Part shown: positions 1-8,946 of the stretch, piece by piece | How positions within the stretch are numbered: the stretch's first letter is position 1 | Layout: each line of letters begins with the position of its first letter | From: Paracoccaceae bacterium | GTDB taxonomy: Bacteria > Pseudomonadota > Alphaproteobacteria > Rhodobacterales > Rhodobacteraceae | Direction: 5' to 3' | Length of the DNA stretch: 64,000 nucleotides | Assembly (NCBI GenBank): GCA_020630695.1 | Contig: JAHDIS010000005.1 | Span: forward strand, 28,798-92,797 | Translations under genes and position numbers: made by a program | The notes under the pieces: model-generated | Database searches by the model: none | What the model saw: only the letters and a program-made list of their open reading frames with translations | Told to the model about the DNA's origin: nothing

Positions 1-353
1 GTATCACCAAACCATCCATCGACAATCACGGTGACGTCGATGTTGAGGATATCACCATCCTTCAGTTTCTTGTCGCCGGGAATGCCATGGCACACCACGT
101 GGTTCACGCTGATGCAGCTTGCGTGCTGATAGCCCTTGTAGCCAATCGTGGCCGACGTGGCGCCAGCATCATTCACCCGGTTGCGGATATAGTCGTCGAT
201 CGCGCCTGTCGTCTGGCCGACAAACACATGATCTGCCACCTCATCGAGGATCTGCGCCGCCAGTTCACCCGCGCGATGCATTCCGGCAAAATCCACCGGG
301 TCGTAGATGCGTATGCCGTCCCGGGTAACCCGGCCACCTGAATCCTTGTTCAC
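1..353 (-). CDS. map: Methionine aminopeptidase type I, partial (C-terminus outside window)
   Basis: Removes the initiator methionine from nascent cytosolic proteins. The first 117 residues are visible. They include the substrate-binding His of the NHVVCHGIP motif (His89) and the first two metal-ligand aspartates (Asp106 in NIDVTV, Asp117 in WFGDT), which match the E. coli Map signature. The rest of the pita-bread fold runs off the left edge. I chose a GTG start at 353, giving the N-terminus VNKDSGGRVTRDGIRIY, because no in-frame ATG gives a sensible N-terminus; the first internal Met is residue 25. The gene points away from its right-hand neighbour. Confidence 0.9.
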   Translation of the reverse strand, partial: MNKDSGGRVTRDGIRIYDPVDFAGMHRAGELAAQILDEVADHVFVGQTTGAIDDYIRNRVNDAGATSATIGYKGYQHASCISVNHVVCHGIPGDKKLKDGDILNIDVTVIVDGWFGD

Positions 354-512
354 AGAACCTGCTCCGTAATACGATCGTTTCGTTCAACGATTGCGGCTTT
401 ATCTAGTGCGTTTGCCGCGCCTTGGCCAGTCTGTGATGCGGCTCTGTCACAACAGTTGTCAGACAGTCCGCGTCCGGTATTCTGATCTTATTTTAAACCA
501 TGAGTTAAAATT

Positions 513-1169
513 ATGTCTCATTGCCATTCAAAGCTGCATTCCGGATCAGCCCTGCTGGTTGCGCTGTGCCTTTCGACCGCGACCATGGGTCAGGCCGATC
601 CCTGCTACGATGAAATTGTCGCGCTGTTCGACAACGGACCACTGGATCCGTTTGTTCAACCGCCCTACCGCTATGAAACGACGGTCTATGATGCGTCCGG
701 CGCGATCAAGTTCGAATATGTCACCACATTCGATACCCCGATGCGGGCGATGAACGGTCTGAAAGGCCAGACAGTTTACCTGTCCATCGATCGCCAAACA
801 TGGTCCGCGCCCGGCCCGGACGGACCTTGGACCGAATTGCCAAGCAGCCTGCCAGAAGATCTCGAGGCCTTTCACAAGGCCAACCGTGATGCTCTGGCAC
901 AAAATCTGACCGAAGCGGAATGCCTCGGCCCTGTCGAAAAGGACGGGCAAAGCCTTCTTGCATATCGCTATGAAACCCAAACCGGGCCGAACCCCGATGG
1001 TACGTATTTTGGTGCGACCTACACCAGCTACATTGATCCGACCACCAATCGATTGATCCTGCAGGAAGAACACAAGGCCTTTGCCCACTACCAACCCGAA
1101 GGTGGCACGGACGTCACGATCAAGCGCTACACTTATGACGGCGATTTCACACTGAGCGCGCCAGACTAG
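513..1169 (+). CDS. Secreted hypothetical protein
   Basis: A 218-residue protein with a signal peptide-like N-terminus: basic/polar start, a hydrophobic stretch around residues 11-22 (SALLVALCLSTATMG), then a likely cut before QADPCYDE. The mature part has few cysteines and many Tyr/Thr, and reads like a beta-rich periplasmic protein of the LolA/LppX sort (short segments such as VYLSIDRQTW and NRLILQEEHK). I do not recognise a named family, and that resemblance is only inference. The stop overlaps the end of the convergent sfsA gene by 3 bases. The ribosome site before the ATG is weak, so a different start is possible. Confidence 0.75.
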   Translation: MSHCHSKLHSGSALLVALCLSTATMGQADPCYDEIVALFDNGPLDPFVQPPYRYETTVYDASGAIKFEYVTTFDTPMRAMNGLKGQTVYLSIDRQTWSAPGPDGPWTELPSSLPEDLEAFHKANRDALAQNLTEAECLGPVEKDGQSLLAYRYETQTGPNPDGTYFGATYTSYIDPTTNRLILQEEHKAFAHYQPEGGTDVTIKRYTYDGDFTLSAPD

Positions 1170-1876
1170 AGTGCTTTGAACGGCAGCGGTCCATTTAGGA
1201 ATGTGCCTTCGGGCGACAACGTGCAATCCAGGGCGATTGCCTCGACCCCGGCTTTGCTGGCTCGATCAAACGCCGCCGCATAGGCCGGATCAATATCCGC
1301 AGCCAACGTGACCCGGCTGCAATCTGTTCTTTGCACCAGATACAGCATGACCGCCCTGTGTCCGGCCTCGGCCATCTTGGCCAATTCCGCCAGATGCTTG
1401 GCACCCCGGGCCGTGACGCTGTCGGGAAATTCCGCGAGACCTTGCTGGCGCGACAACGTTACCGATTTGACTTCCACATAGCAGTCACGGCGACCCTCCC
1501 CGGTCAGAAGGAAATCGATGCGGCTGTTTTCACCGTATTTCACCTCGGGGCGCACCAAATCATACCCACCAAGCCCTTCGACCCGCCCATCGATCAACGC
1601 AGTTTTCAACACCCGGTTGGCCGCGCCTGTATCGACGCCAGTAAAATGGCCGTCACCGTGATCCACCAGTCGCCAAGCGAATTTCAGCTTTTTCTTAGGA
1701 TCGTCATTCGGCTCCAGCCACACGCGTGTGCCCTCTTGTGCCAAGCCCAGCATCGAACCGGGATTGGCCACATGGGCCGTGATTTCGCGTCCGTCCGCGT
1801 CCAATCGGCAATCAGCGAGAAACCGTTTATAGCGGCGTATCAGCACGGCGGGGATGAGATCGGTTTGAAAGCGCAT
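1166..1876 (-). CDS. sfsA: SfsA family DNA/RNA nuclease-like protein (sugar fermentation stimulation protein A)
   Basis: A 236-residue protein, the usual SfsA length. It starts MRFQTDLIPAVLIRRYKRFL and carries the family signatures HVANPGSM (N-terminal OB-like part), EVKYGENSRIDFLL and CYVEVKSVTL. The last two belong to a PD-(D/E)xK nuclease-like fold, with acidic residues and Lys in the usual places. SfsA was named for effects on maltose metabolism in E. coli; its biochemical role is not settled. The reading frame stays open far upstream, but homology begins at the ATG at 1876. The gene is divergent from the CinA-like gene and convergent with the secreted protein. Confidence 0.9.
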   Translation of the reverse strand: MRFQTDLIPAVLIRRYKRFLADCRLDADGREITAHVANPGSMLGLAQEGTRVWLEPNDDPKKKLKFAWRLVDHGDGHFTGVDTGAANRVLKTALIDGRVEGLGGYDLVRPEVKYGENSRIDFLLTGEGRRDCYVEVKSVTLSRQQGLAEFPDSVTARGAKHLAELAKMAEAGHRAVMLYLVQRTDCSRVTLAADIDPAYAAAFDRASKAGVEAIALDCTLSPEGTFLNGPLPFKAL

Positions 1877-1924
1877 GATAGCGGGCCTATACCGAACTGA
1901 GACACTCGCGCAAGGAGCAGCACT

Positions 1925-2647
1925 ATGGCGAATCCAACGGCAGCCATGTTGGTCATCGGAGATGAAATCCTCTCTGGCCGGACGCGCGATGCCAACATGC
2001 ATTATCTGGCTGGCGAATTTACCAAGCACGGTATTGATCTGCGCGAAGTGCGCATTGTGTCCGACGACCGCCAAGCCATTATCGACGCTCTGAACGCGCT
2101 TCGCCAGCAATACGGCACTGTGGTCACTTCGGGCGGTATTGGCCCGACCCATGACGATATCACCGCGGATTGCGTTGCCGCAGCCTTTGGCGTGAACATC
2201 GACGTGCGCGATGACGCGCGCGCCCTGCTGGCTGCGCACTACGAACGGCAGGGAACGGAACTGAACACAGCGCGACTTCGCATGGCCCGCATTCCAGACG
2301 GGGCCACACTGATCGACAATCCGGTATCCGTGGCGCCGGGATTTACCATCGGCAACGTGCACGTCATGGCCGGGGTGCCTTCGGTGTTTCAGGCGATGGT
2401 TGCTTCTGTGCTGCCAACCCTGACAGGCGGTGCCCCGCTGCTCAGCCAAACACTTCGGGTGTATCGTGGAGAGGGCGATATCGCGGGACCGCTGGGCGAA
2501 CTGGCCAATACATACGATGATCTGCAGTTTGGATCGTATCCATTTCAAAAAGACGGCGTCTACGGGGCGAACATCGTTGTACGCGGCACCGATGGTGCGC
2601 GTGTCGATGCCGCCATGGCGGAACTGTCGGCGCTGTTTGCCCAATGA
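1925..2647 (+). CDS. CinA-type molybdopterin-binding domain protein
   Basis: A 240-residue protein of the competence/damage-inducible CinA N-terminal (MoaB/Mog) family, without the C-terminal deamidase domain of full CinA. Visible motifs are VIGDEILSGRTRDAN near the start, TSGGIGPTHDDIT around residues 68-80 (the MoaB-fold signature) and AGVPSVFQAM. The fold binds nucleotide or molybdopterin-like ligands; the role of the single-domain form is not firmly known. A good ribosome site (AAGGAG) lies about 8 bases before the ATG. The stop overlaps the start of the GNAT gene (ATGA), so it leads a four-gene run that ends with the OmpA-family gene. Confidence 0.85.
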   Translation: MANPTAAMLVIGDEILSGRTRDANMHYLAGEFTKHGIDLREVRIVSDDRQAIIDALNALRQQYGTVVTSGGIGPTHDDITADCVAAAFGVNIDVRDDARALLAAHYERQGTELNTARLRMARIPDGATLIDNPVSVAPGFTIGNVHVMAGVPSVFQAMVASVLPTLTGGAPLLSQTLRVYRGEGDIAGPLGELANTYDDLQFGSYPFQKDGVYGANIVVRGTDGARVDAAMAELSALFAQ

Positions 2648-3390
2648 ACAAGACGCCTTCTCTTGCGCGCATGATCGCAGCCATTGACGGAACGTGGCCC
2701 GCAGCCGCAACAGTCGAGGCCGGGCCATGGGTGCTGCGCGAAGGACGAGGCGGCGGCCAAAGGGTCTCTGCCGCCACGGCGCGCGGCGCGATTGCGGAAC
2801 AAGATATCGGAGCCGCTGAAAAAGCTATGCAGCTTATGGGGCAGCGTCCGATTTTCATGCTGACTCAGAACGACAGCGATTTGGATCAGCGTTTGGCGGA
2901 CCGCGGATACGTAGAGAAAGATCCGGTTAACCTGTGGCTATGCGACACGGGCTTGCTGACAGATCGCAAACTGCCACCGGTCACGGCCTTTGCCATCTGG
3001 GAGCCTTTGGCCATCATGCGCGAGCTATGGGAAGCGGGAGGCATCGGCCCCGCCAGACTGGCCGTCATGGAGCGCGCGGAAAGCCCGAAGACCGCAATTT
3101 TCGGGCGGGTCTCGGACCGGCCTGCGGGCGCTGCATTCTGCGCACTCTATGACGGAATAGCGATGGTGCATGCGGTCGAGATCGCGCCGGAGCATCGCCA
3201 AAAAGGATTGGGTGGGTGGATGATGCGCGCCGCCGCACTTTGGGCCGCCAAGCATCGCGCCCCGTGGTTGGCGGTTCTTTGCACAAAAGCGAACACTGGG
3301 GCCAATGCGCTCTACGCTTCCCTAGGCATGCAGATCGTGGGAGACTATCACTACCGCGTTCTGCCCGACAAAGAGACCGAGGAATCATGA
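2644..3390 (+). CDS. GNAT family N-acetyltransferase
   Basis: A 248-residue GNAT acyl-CoA N-acyltransferase. The C-terminal half carries the acetyl-CoA binding signature around residues 180-195 (HRQKGLGGWMM, the R/Q-x-x-G-x-G/A loop) followed by the NTGANALYASLGM motif typical of the fold's last strands. The N-terminal half is less conserved and may be a degenerate second GNAT domain. The substrate cannot be read from the sequence. It is coupled to both neighbours by ATGA overlaps (2644-2647 and 3387-3390), so it is probably co-translated with the CinA-like and AhpD-like genes. Confidence 0.85.
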   Translation: MNKTPSLARMIAAIDGTWPAAATVEAGPWVLREGRGGGQRVSAATARGAIAEQDIGAAEKAMQLMGQRPIFMLTQNDSDLDQRLADRGYVEKDPVNLWLCDTGLLTDRKLPPVTAFAIWEPLAIMRELWEAGGIGPARLAVMERAESPKTAIFGRVSDRPAGAAFCALYDGIAMVHAVEIAPEHRQKGLGGWMMRAAALWAAKHRAPWLAVLCTKANTGANALYASLGMQIVGDYHYRVLPDKETEES

Positions 3391-3956
3391 CCCAAAATCG
3401 TCCGACAGCGCTGGATTTGCCCTTAGTGGACCCACTGCCCGAGCCAACGCAGAAGTATTTCGACATCTGTCAGGACAAGCTGGGCATGGTGCCCAATGTC
3501 CTGCGCGCCTATGCCTTTGACATCGAAAAGCTGAATGCCTTTACCGCGATGTACAATGACCTCATGCTGGCGGACTCGGGGCTGACCAAGCTTGAACGCG
3601 AGATGATTGCGGTTGTGGTGTCGTCGATCAACAAGTGTTTCTACTGCCTGACAGCCCATGGCCAGGCCGTGCGCGAACTCTCTGGCGATCCGAAACTGGG
3701 CGAGATGCTGGTGATGAACTGGCGTGTGGCAGACCTGTCACATCGGCACCGCGCCATGCTGTCCTTTGCGGAAAAAGTCACCAAGACCTCAGCCGAGGTG
3801 GCGGAGTTTGATCGTGAAGCGCTACGCGACGCAGGCTTTTCGGACCGTGACATCTGGGACATTGTGAATGTCACGGGCTTTTTCAACATGACCAACCGCG
3901 TGGCCAGCGCCACGGATATGCGGCCCAATGATGAATACCACGCGCGCTCGCGCTAA
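3387..3956 (+). CDS. Peroxidase-related (AhpD-like carboxymuconolactone decarboxylase family) protein
   Basis: A 189-residue protein of the AhpD/CMD alpha-helical family. The redox motif is NKCFYCLTAHGQAV, a CxxC pair followed by the His found in the peroxidase-related branch. AhpD proteins act as thiol reductants or peroxidases in the cytosol. The open frame extends upstream into the GNAT gene, but the ATG at 3387, overlapping the previous stop as ATGA, gives the family-like start MTQNRPTALDLPLVDP. Its end overlaps the OmpA-family start by 29 bases. The specific reductant and substrate are unknown. Confidence 0.87.
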   Translation: MTQNRPTALDLPLVDPLPEPTQKYFDICQDKLGMVPNVLRAYAFDIEKLNAFTAMYNDLMLADSGLTKLEREMIAVVVSSINKCFYCLTAHGQAVRELSGDPKLGEMLVMNWRVADLSHRHRAMLSFAEKVTKTSAEVAEFDREALRDAGFSDRDIWDIVNVTGFFNMTNRVASATDMRPNDEYHARSR

Positions 3957-4878
3957 ATTCGCCTCACTGGCGGCGCTGCTGGTTCTGGGACTGGCAGCCA
4001 ATCCAGTCCGCGCTCAGGACTTGTCCCTGCCAAATGGCGCAACCCGAACGGCCTCGGTGGTTCGCGACCCCGGAGCCTATGGCCTGCCAACAGATGTCTG
4101 GCGCCCTGACATTGGCATCACGTCCGAACGGATCGAAGGCCGTGTTTCAACCCGAAGCTGGCGCATCGACGCGTCGGGCCTGACCCCTTTGCAGCTAATC
4201 ACGCCATTGCGCGAACAACTGACCTCAGAAGGATTCAATGTTCTGGTCGATTGCACCGCGATCGATTGCGGCGGGTTTGATTTTCGGTTTGCCCTGCCGG
4301 TGCTTCCGGCCCCTGCGATGTATGTGAACCTGCTGGATTATCATTTTGTGTCGCTGCGCAACGCACAGGGCAACGGCATCACCTTGCTGGCCAGCCGCGA
4401 TGAAACCGCAGGATATGTCCAGATCGTGCGCGCCGGAAATGCCGCAGGCCGCACCGCCACCGATGCGGCCGCACCGCAACCCAGTTTGCCAGAAGACAGT
4501 CGCGATATAGCGGTTCAGCTGGAACGTGACGGGCATGCCATTCTACGCGACATGCTCTTTCAAAGCGGGTCATCATCGCTGGGCGACGGCTCTGTTGCCT
4601 CTCTTGATGCGATCGCGGGTTATCTTAGCGCAAACCCAGGGCGACAGATCCTGTTTGTCGGACATACGGACGCAACCGGATCGTTGGAAGCCAATCAGGG
4701 TTTGTCGCGCAAACGGGCGCAGGCGGCTGTCGACTACCTGCGCGACCGACATCAGATCCCTGCTGCACAAATCGGAGCAAACGGAGTGGGATACCTGTCC
4801 CCAATCGCCAGCAATCTGACCGAAGAAGGCCGAGACCTGAACCGCCGTGTCGAAGCGGTTCTGATCTCGACACAATAA
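3928..4878 (+). CDS. OmpA family outer-membrane/peptidoglycan-binding protein
   Basis: A 316-residue protein with a signal peptide (residues 1-29, cut after PVRA) and a C-terminal OmpA-like domain from about residue 195. The domain shows the peptidoglycan-binding pattern FVGHTDATGS, LSRKRAQAAVDYL and LNRRVEAVL, with the Asp and Arg that contact diaminopimelate. The middle part is unassigned; it has one CTAIDCGGF pair that could form a disulfide. It probably sits in the periplasm or outer membrane. Two adjacent ATGs (3928 and 3931) are possible starts, and both overlap the upstream gene. Confidence 0.85.
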   Translation: MMNTTRARAKFASLAALLVLGLAANPVRAQDLSLPNGATRTASVVRDPGAYGLPTDVWRPDIGITSERIEGRVSTRSWRIDASGLTPLQLITPLREQLTSEGFNVLVDCTAIDCGGFDFRFALPVLPAPAMYVNLLDYHFVSLRNAQGNGITLLASRDETAGYVQIVRAGNAAGRTATDAAAPQPSLPEDSRDIAVQLERDGHAILRDMLFQSGSSSLGDGSVASLDAIAGYLSANPGRQILFVGHTDATGSLEANQGLSRKRAQAAVDYLRDRHQIPAAQIGANGVGYLSPIASNLTEEGRDLNRRVEAVLISTQ

Positions 4879-4892
4879 GGCATCGGCAACAC

Positions 4893-5918
4893 TCAGAGCC
4901 CGAGCCGCTGCGCAAACAGATCTATGATCTGAGCGTGAAAGGCGCGTCGATCCATGCCCTCGGGGTCAGAGCACACAGGATATTCCCCTTCCTCCTTCAG
5001 GATTGCTTCACCCGCGGGCTTGCAAGGGGGCAGCATGGAAAAGTGCCGGGCGGGCGCAATCAGCACCTGTTCTGCATCTGGCACCAAGGCCCCAAAGCCA
5101 CTGCCTGTTGCGACACTGAAATCAGTGGCAAAGAGACGATCCTGACCTTCGCCCAAACCGATCATCATCGCCGGTACCGCCAAAGCCGCGGCCTCGTTCG
5201 AGGTCAGGCCCCAATGTAACCCCGGATCAACGGCAATCACACCGGTCACTCGCGCATCGCGATAAGCAGCATTCCAAGCCTCGACATCAAGCGAAGCCAG
5301 ATCAACGCCGGCGTTTTCAATGTCCGCACAGTGCGTGGAGCGGCCATCAGCCTGTCTGCAGCTTTGGACATAACCTTCGTGATTGCCACGAAGACCGCCC
5401 AGCGAAAGCGCCGTCCAACCACCATATGAAAAACCGGCGGCTGTGATTTCGTCGCTCATTGCGCCTGCAAACTCGGAGGTCTGCAACCAATCCAAAGCAA
5501 CTGACAAATCGCGCGCACGGGTGCCATGTTCCAACCCGGCCTGAAAGTTCATGTCCCAGGTAGAACTGTTGGGGTGGTTCACGTTGATAACCAGCGCGCC
5601 CTTGGCCGCCAAGGCCGCAGAGAGCCACATTGTACTGCGGATATTCCCGCCAAGCCCGTGGCTGAGCACAACAACCGGATAGGTGCCCGGCGACAGCGGC
5701 GCATCGCGCAGCACTTCGGTGCCGTAGAACACCGCGTTTTCATCATAGACCTCGGGCTGGCCAATCTGCTGCGCCGGATACCAGACTGCCCCGCTCATGC
5801 TGCGCCCATGATGAGGCGCGTCGATCTCGATATCCATGACCCCGGCAAAGGGCTCTGCAAACGCGGCAGAGGAAAGGGCAACCAAGGTTGCGGACTGGAT
5901 GGTGACAAGAGATTTCAT
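4893..5918 (-). CDS. Secreted alpha/beta hydrolase (dienelactone hydrolase-like)
   Basis: A 341-residue exported hydrolase. Residues 1-21 form a signal peptide ending SSAAFA. The nucleophile elbow is GFSYGG in ITAAGFSYGGWTAL, the oxyanion strand is VVVLSHGLGGN, and the likely catalytic His is in ARHFSMLP near the C-terminus. This pattern fits the predicted dienelactone hydrolase or PAF-acetylhydrolase-like group, and the substrate is unknown. I chose the ATG at 5918 because GGAG lies 8 bases upstream and the signal peptide follows; the open frame extends 18 codons further. It is divergent from the AraC-type regulator, which may control it. Confidence 0.85.
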   Translation of the reverse strand: MKSLVTIQSATLVALSSAAFAEPFAGVMDIEIDAPHHGRSMSGAVWYPAQQIGQPEVYDENAVFYGTEVLRDAPLSPGTYPVVVLSHGLGGNIRSTMWLSAALAAKGALVINVNHPNSSTWDMNFQAGLEHGTRARDLSVALDWLQTSEFAGAMSDEITAAGFSYGGWTALSLGGLRGNHEGYVQSCRQADGRSTHCADIENAGVDLASLDVEAWNAAYRDARVTGVIAVDPGLHWGLTSNEAAALAVPAMMIGLGEGQDRLFATDFSVATGSGFGALVPDAEQVLIAPARHFSMLPPCKPAGEAILKEEGEYPVCSDPEGMDRRAFHAQIIDLFAQRLGL

Positions 5919-6024
5919 CGTCGATACTCCTTTGATTGAAAGACTGAGGTCAATCTGGTCACCAAGTGCCAAGCCCGCGCCCTAAATCCGGTCCGGGCAG
6001 GTCCTGAAACCGGTTTTTGGACCC

Positions 6025-7116
6025 GTGCCTAATATTGGACGTGCCGCGACGATGATGCCGACCTTTCCAATTCCTTTGTTTGCAGCCGTGTTGCTGTCTG
6101 TTCTCGCTCTGCATCTCGCCATGCGGGATGGGCGAAGCGGAATGCTGGCCGGTTTGGTCGGGCTCTGTGCGCTTCAAAGCCTTTTGCTCAGTCTCGTGCA
6201 GCACTACGGGCTGAACGAGTTGCGGCCATTGCAACCGCTGCTCGCCTCTGTTGTTCCGGGATTTGCATATGTCTGCTTTGTGCACAGCGCTTTGCGACCG
6301 GTGGACAAACGCGAAACGGTTCACGTGTTGGGGCTAATATTGGCGCTTTGCAGCTTGGTCGTTTTGCCGAACGCGCTCGACCTTTTGGTGCCAATACTGT
6401 TTGCCGGATATGGCGTGGCAATTCTACGAAAGGCAGGCGCAGGTCCGGACGCCCTGCCTCGTACGCGCTTGGGATCCGGCGACGTACCCGGCAAGGTCTG
6501 GCGCCTGATCGGCTCTGCGCTTCTTGCCTCGGCGCTTTCAGACATGGCTATTCTGGCTGCCCATGTCTCCGGCAATGCCTGGCTGCAACCCTGGATCGTC
6601 AGCTTTGCCACAACAGCGATTTTTGTGTTGCTTGGCTGGGTCGCGCTCAGCCCTGAACTGGAACCGCCTGACCCGCTTCGAGCGTCCGAGACAGCGAGGG
6701 TAGCTGTTGGAATTCATGATCCAATGGACGAACCCGAATTGGACACCTCGGAACGCGATGCCGAGATCACATCAGCGCTTGCCGGACTTCTGGACGACAC
6801 GCAGTTGTTTCTCGATCCCGATCTGTCGCTTGATCGGCTGTCCCGCCGCATGGGCCTGCCGCGCAAAACCCTGTCAGCCGCGATCAACCGCACCACCGGT
6901 GAAAACGTCTCTCGGTTCATTAATAGGCATCGGATCGACCATGCCTGCGCGCAATTGATGCAAGGCGCCCGCGTCACGGATACCTGGTTGAATTCGGGCT
7001 TTAACACCAAGTCGAATTTCAATCGCGAATTTTCACGGCTGAAGGGATGCAGTCCATCTCAGTGGCTGGCCAAAAACAAAGAAACCCCGAAGACGAGCTT
7101 CGGGGTTAATAGGTAG
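6025..7116 (+). CDS. AraC family transcriptional regulator with N-terminal membrane domain
   Basis: A 363-residue regulator. The N-terminal ~210 residues are strongly hydrophobic and look like six or seven membrane helices. The C-terminal ~100 residues are an AraC/XylS-type helix-turn-helix pair (LSLDRLSRRMGLPRKTLSAAIN, then the GFNTKSNFNREFSRLKGCSPSQW signature). Membrane-bound AraC proteins of this shape respond to envelope or extracellular signals. Start: GTG at 6025, or the ATG pair at 6052/6055 giving MMPTFPIP. It is divergent from the secreted hydrolase. Its last codons contain a hairpin that reads as a terminator for the opposing LysR gene. Confidence 0.85.
   Translation: MPNIGRAATMMPTFPIPLFAAVLLSVLALHLAMRDGRSGMLAGLVGLCALQSLLLSLVQHYGLNELRPLQPLLASVVPGFAYVCFVHSALRPVDKRETVHVLGLILALCSLVVLPNALDLLVPILFAGYGVAILRKAGAGPDALPRTRLGSGDVPGKVWRLIGSALLASALSDMAILAAHVSGNAWLQPWIVSFATTAIFVLLGWVALSPELEPPDPLRASETARVAVGIHDPMDEPELDTSERDAEITSALAGLLDDTQLFLDPDLSLDRLSRRMGLPRKTLSAAINRTTGENVSRFINRHRIDHACAQLMQGARVTDTWLNSGFNTKSNFNREFSRLKGCSPSQWLAKNKETPKTSFGVNR
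7070..7107 (-). terminator. Intrinsic terminator of the LysR gene, inside the AraC-type coding region
   Basis: A 10-bp perfect stem (AACCCCGAAG with CTTCGGGGTT, loop of 5) at 7083-7107. Read on the minus strand it is followed by a U-rich run (TTTCTTTGTTTTT). It lies about 50 bases past the LysR stop, so it probably ends that transcript while encoding the last residues of the opposing AraC-type protein. Confidence 0.65.
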
Positions 7117-7156
7117 CCTCTTTGCAAGGCGGGGAAGAACCTGTTCGCTGATGCGT

Positions 7157-8062
7157 TTACCAGTTGGCCGGGCCTTTTTCGGCCAACTCGTGCACCAGAA
7201 AGTCGATAAAGGCGCGGACTTTGGGCTGGGTAAATCGGCCCGGCGGGTAGACCGCATAGATGCCTTGCGTTTCCATCGGAAGATCGGGGATCGCATCCTC
7301 GACAAGACCTTGCTTCATCGCATCGGCATAAAGATAGGACGGCAGATACGCGATGCCGAGACCCGCGATGCAGGCATTCAGCAAGGATTGACCGTCATTG
7401 ACGCTCAGCCATCCGGCTGTACGAACCTGACGCTTCTCGCCCGAAGGTGCGGTCAACTTCCAGACATTGCCAGACGCCTGATTGGAATAATGCAGCAGCT
7501 TGTGCTCATTGAGATCGTCGATGCGCTGCGGGCGCCCATATTTTTCAAAATAGGCTGGCGCGGCGATCATACGCTTGGTCGTTTCTGTCAGCTTGCGGGC
7601 GCGCAGGGTGCTGTCTTCCAGCTCACCAATACGCACGGCCATGTCAAAGCCTTCACTGATCAATTCGACGTAGCGGTTGTTCAGGACCATGTTGACGGTG
7701 ATATCGGGGAACTCTGCCAGGAACTCACCCAACACAGGTGACAGATGGTTCACACCGAAATCCGTCGCAACGCTGATCCGCAAAAGACCAGACGGCGCAG
7801 ATTGCATGGAGGTCACAAGCGCGTCCGCCTCGCCCGCATCATTCAGAACGCGGCGTGCACGGTCATAGTAAGCAAGACCAATCTCGGTCGGGCTCACTCG
7901 CCGTGTCGTGCGGTTCAGCAGTCGGGCGCCCAGTCGGGCCTCAAGCGACGAGACATGTTTCGAGACAGCGGATTTCGAAATCCCCATCTTCTTTGCCGCG
8001 TCGGTAAATCCACCTTGATCCACCACTGTGGCAAAGGCTTCCATTTCAGTCAGACGATCCAT
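7157..8062 (-). CDS. LysR family transcriptional regulator
   Basis: A 301-residue LysR-type regulator. The N-terminal winged helix-turn-helix (MDRLTEMEAFATVVDQGGFTD, then AAKKMGISKSAVSKHVSSLE) is followed by a linker and a periplasmic-binding-like effector domain from about residue 90. The sequence resembles the large group of LysR proteins next to quinone, redox or efflux genes, but no divergent target is present: the next gene upstream points the same way. The effector is unknown. Confidence 0.92.
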   Translation of the reverse strand: MDRLTEMEAFATVVDQGGFTDAAKKMGISKSAVSKHVSSLEARLGARLLNRTTRRVSPTEIGLAYYDRARRVLNDAGEADALVTSMQSAPSGLLRISVATDFGVNHLSPVLGEFLAEFPDITVNMVLNNRYVELISEGFDMAVRIGELEDSTLRARKLTETTKRMIAAPAYFEKYGRPQRIDDLNEHKLLHYSNQASGNVWKLTAPSGEKRQVRTAGWLSVNDGQSLLNACIAGLGIAYLPSYLYADAMKQGLVEDAIPDLPMETQGIYAVYPPGRFTQPKVRAFIDFLVHELAEKGPANW

Positions 8063-8193
8063 TCACGTCTCCATCGGGTTGTTCCGTTGGCATCGTGTAT
8101 GTGGGTCAAAAAGGGCGCAACTTGGGCACCTTGCGGACAATACCGGGGTAATTGCCTGCTCTGTCTGTGGCATGGAAACGCTGAAACCGGCTT

Positions 8194-8946
8194 TTAGGCC
8201 CCCACAAGCAGAGCATGGAATGCATCCGCTTGCCTCTTGGTTGCATTGCCATCATTTCCGCCAATTAAGAAGAACCGCAGGTTGTTGTCCGCCCAGCTTG
8301 CGCCGCTCATTCCCTTGAGGTTGGTTTGCGCCACATCCTGCGCACCGCCTTGCTGGCGCAAAATGCAAAGCGCTACAGGAGTTCCATCATCTGCAAGAAA
8401 GGCCATCTGGATCAGCGGTGCCCCTTCGAATCCCAATTGCTGGGCGCGCACGAATTTCAGATCCTCGATCTCGGCGGCGGCGGAAAGGTCTCTGCCCAAA
8501 ACGGCCGACAGGGCCTGCAACCGCTGCGCGTTTTCCTCAGCCGTCATGTTGGCCGCATTCAATGTCTGCTCAACATAGAGCGCGTGATAAGCCGCGACCT
8601 CCACATGCCAAGGCTCTGCCGAGGTATCGGCTGGCTGCCCGAACCAAGTGCCCAGCCCAAGCGCAAGAACCAGCCCGGCAACCAGCCCCAGCCCACCGAA
8701 TACCGCGGCAGGGCGCATTGTGCCCGGATGCGGCACAGCGCTTTCGCTCAGGTCACAGTCCGGCGCATGATTCAAAGCCGCAGCGAACGCTTGAATGGCC
8801 TGTTCTTTGCCCCGATCCAGCAGCGCCATGCGCGCTTCGAGCTCTGGCGACATCTGCGCTTCGATATTCTGGCAAAGCTCAGCCGGGGCCTCTCCATCCA
8901 GAAAGGCCGTCAGTTCTTCATCGGTGAATGCCTGCTTCGGTGTCAT
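8194..8946 (-). CDS. Anti-sigma factor (membrane-anchored)
   Basis: A 250-residue protein that begins with a zinc-less anti-sigma-like region (MTPKQAFTDEELTAFLDGEAP, the usual DEELxAYLDGE start of RsiW/ChrR-like anti-sigmas). One membrane helix follows around residues 79-103 (GGLGLVAGLVLALGLGTWFG), then a periplasmic domain. The topology fits a transmembrane anti-sigma that holds the ECF factor at the membrane. Its start overlaps the sigma gene stop (ATGA), the classic sigma/anti-sigma arrangement. The signal it senses cannot be told. Confidence 0.85.
   Translation of the reverse strand: MTPKQAFTDEELTAFLDGEAPAELCQNIEAQMSPELEARMALLDRGKEQAIQAFAAALNHAPDCDLSESAVPHPGTMRPAAVFGGLGLVAGLVLALGLGTWFGQPADTSAEPWHVEVAAYHALYVEQTLNAANMTAEENAQRLQALSAVLGRDLSAAAEIEDLKFVRAQQLGFEGAPLIQMAFLADDGTPVALCILRQQGGAQDVAQTNLKGMSGASWADNNLRFFLIGGNDGNATKRQADAFHALLVGA

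Noticed and set aside
1877..2728. Long N-terminal extension of the sfsA frame to 2728
   Set aside because: SfsA homology begins at 1876; the extension is antisense to the CinA-like gene.
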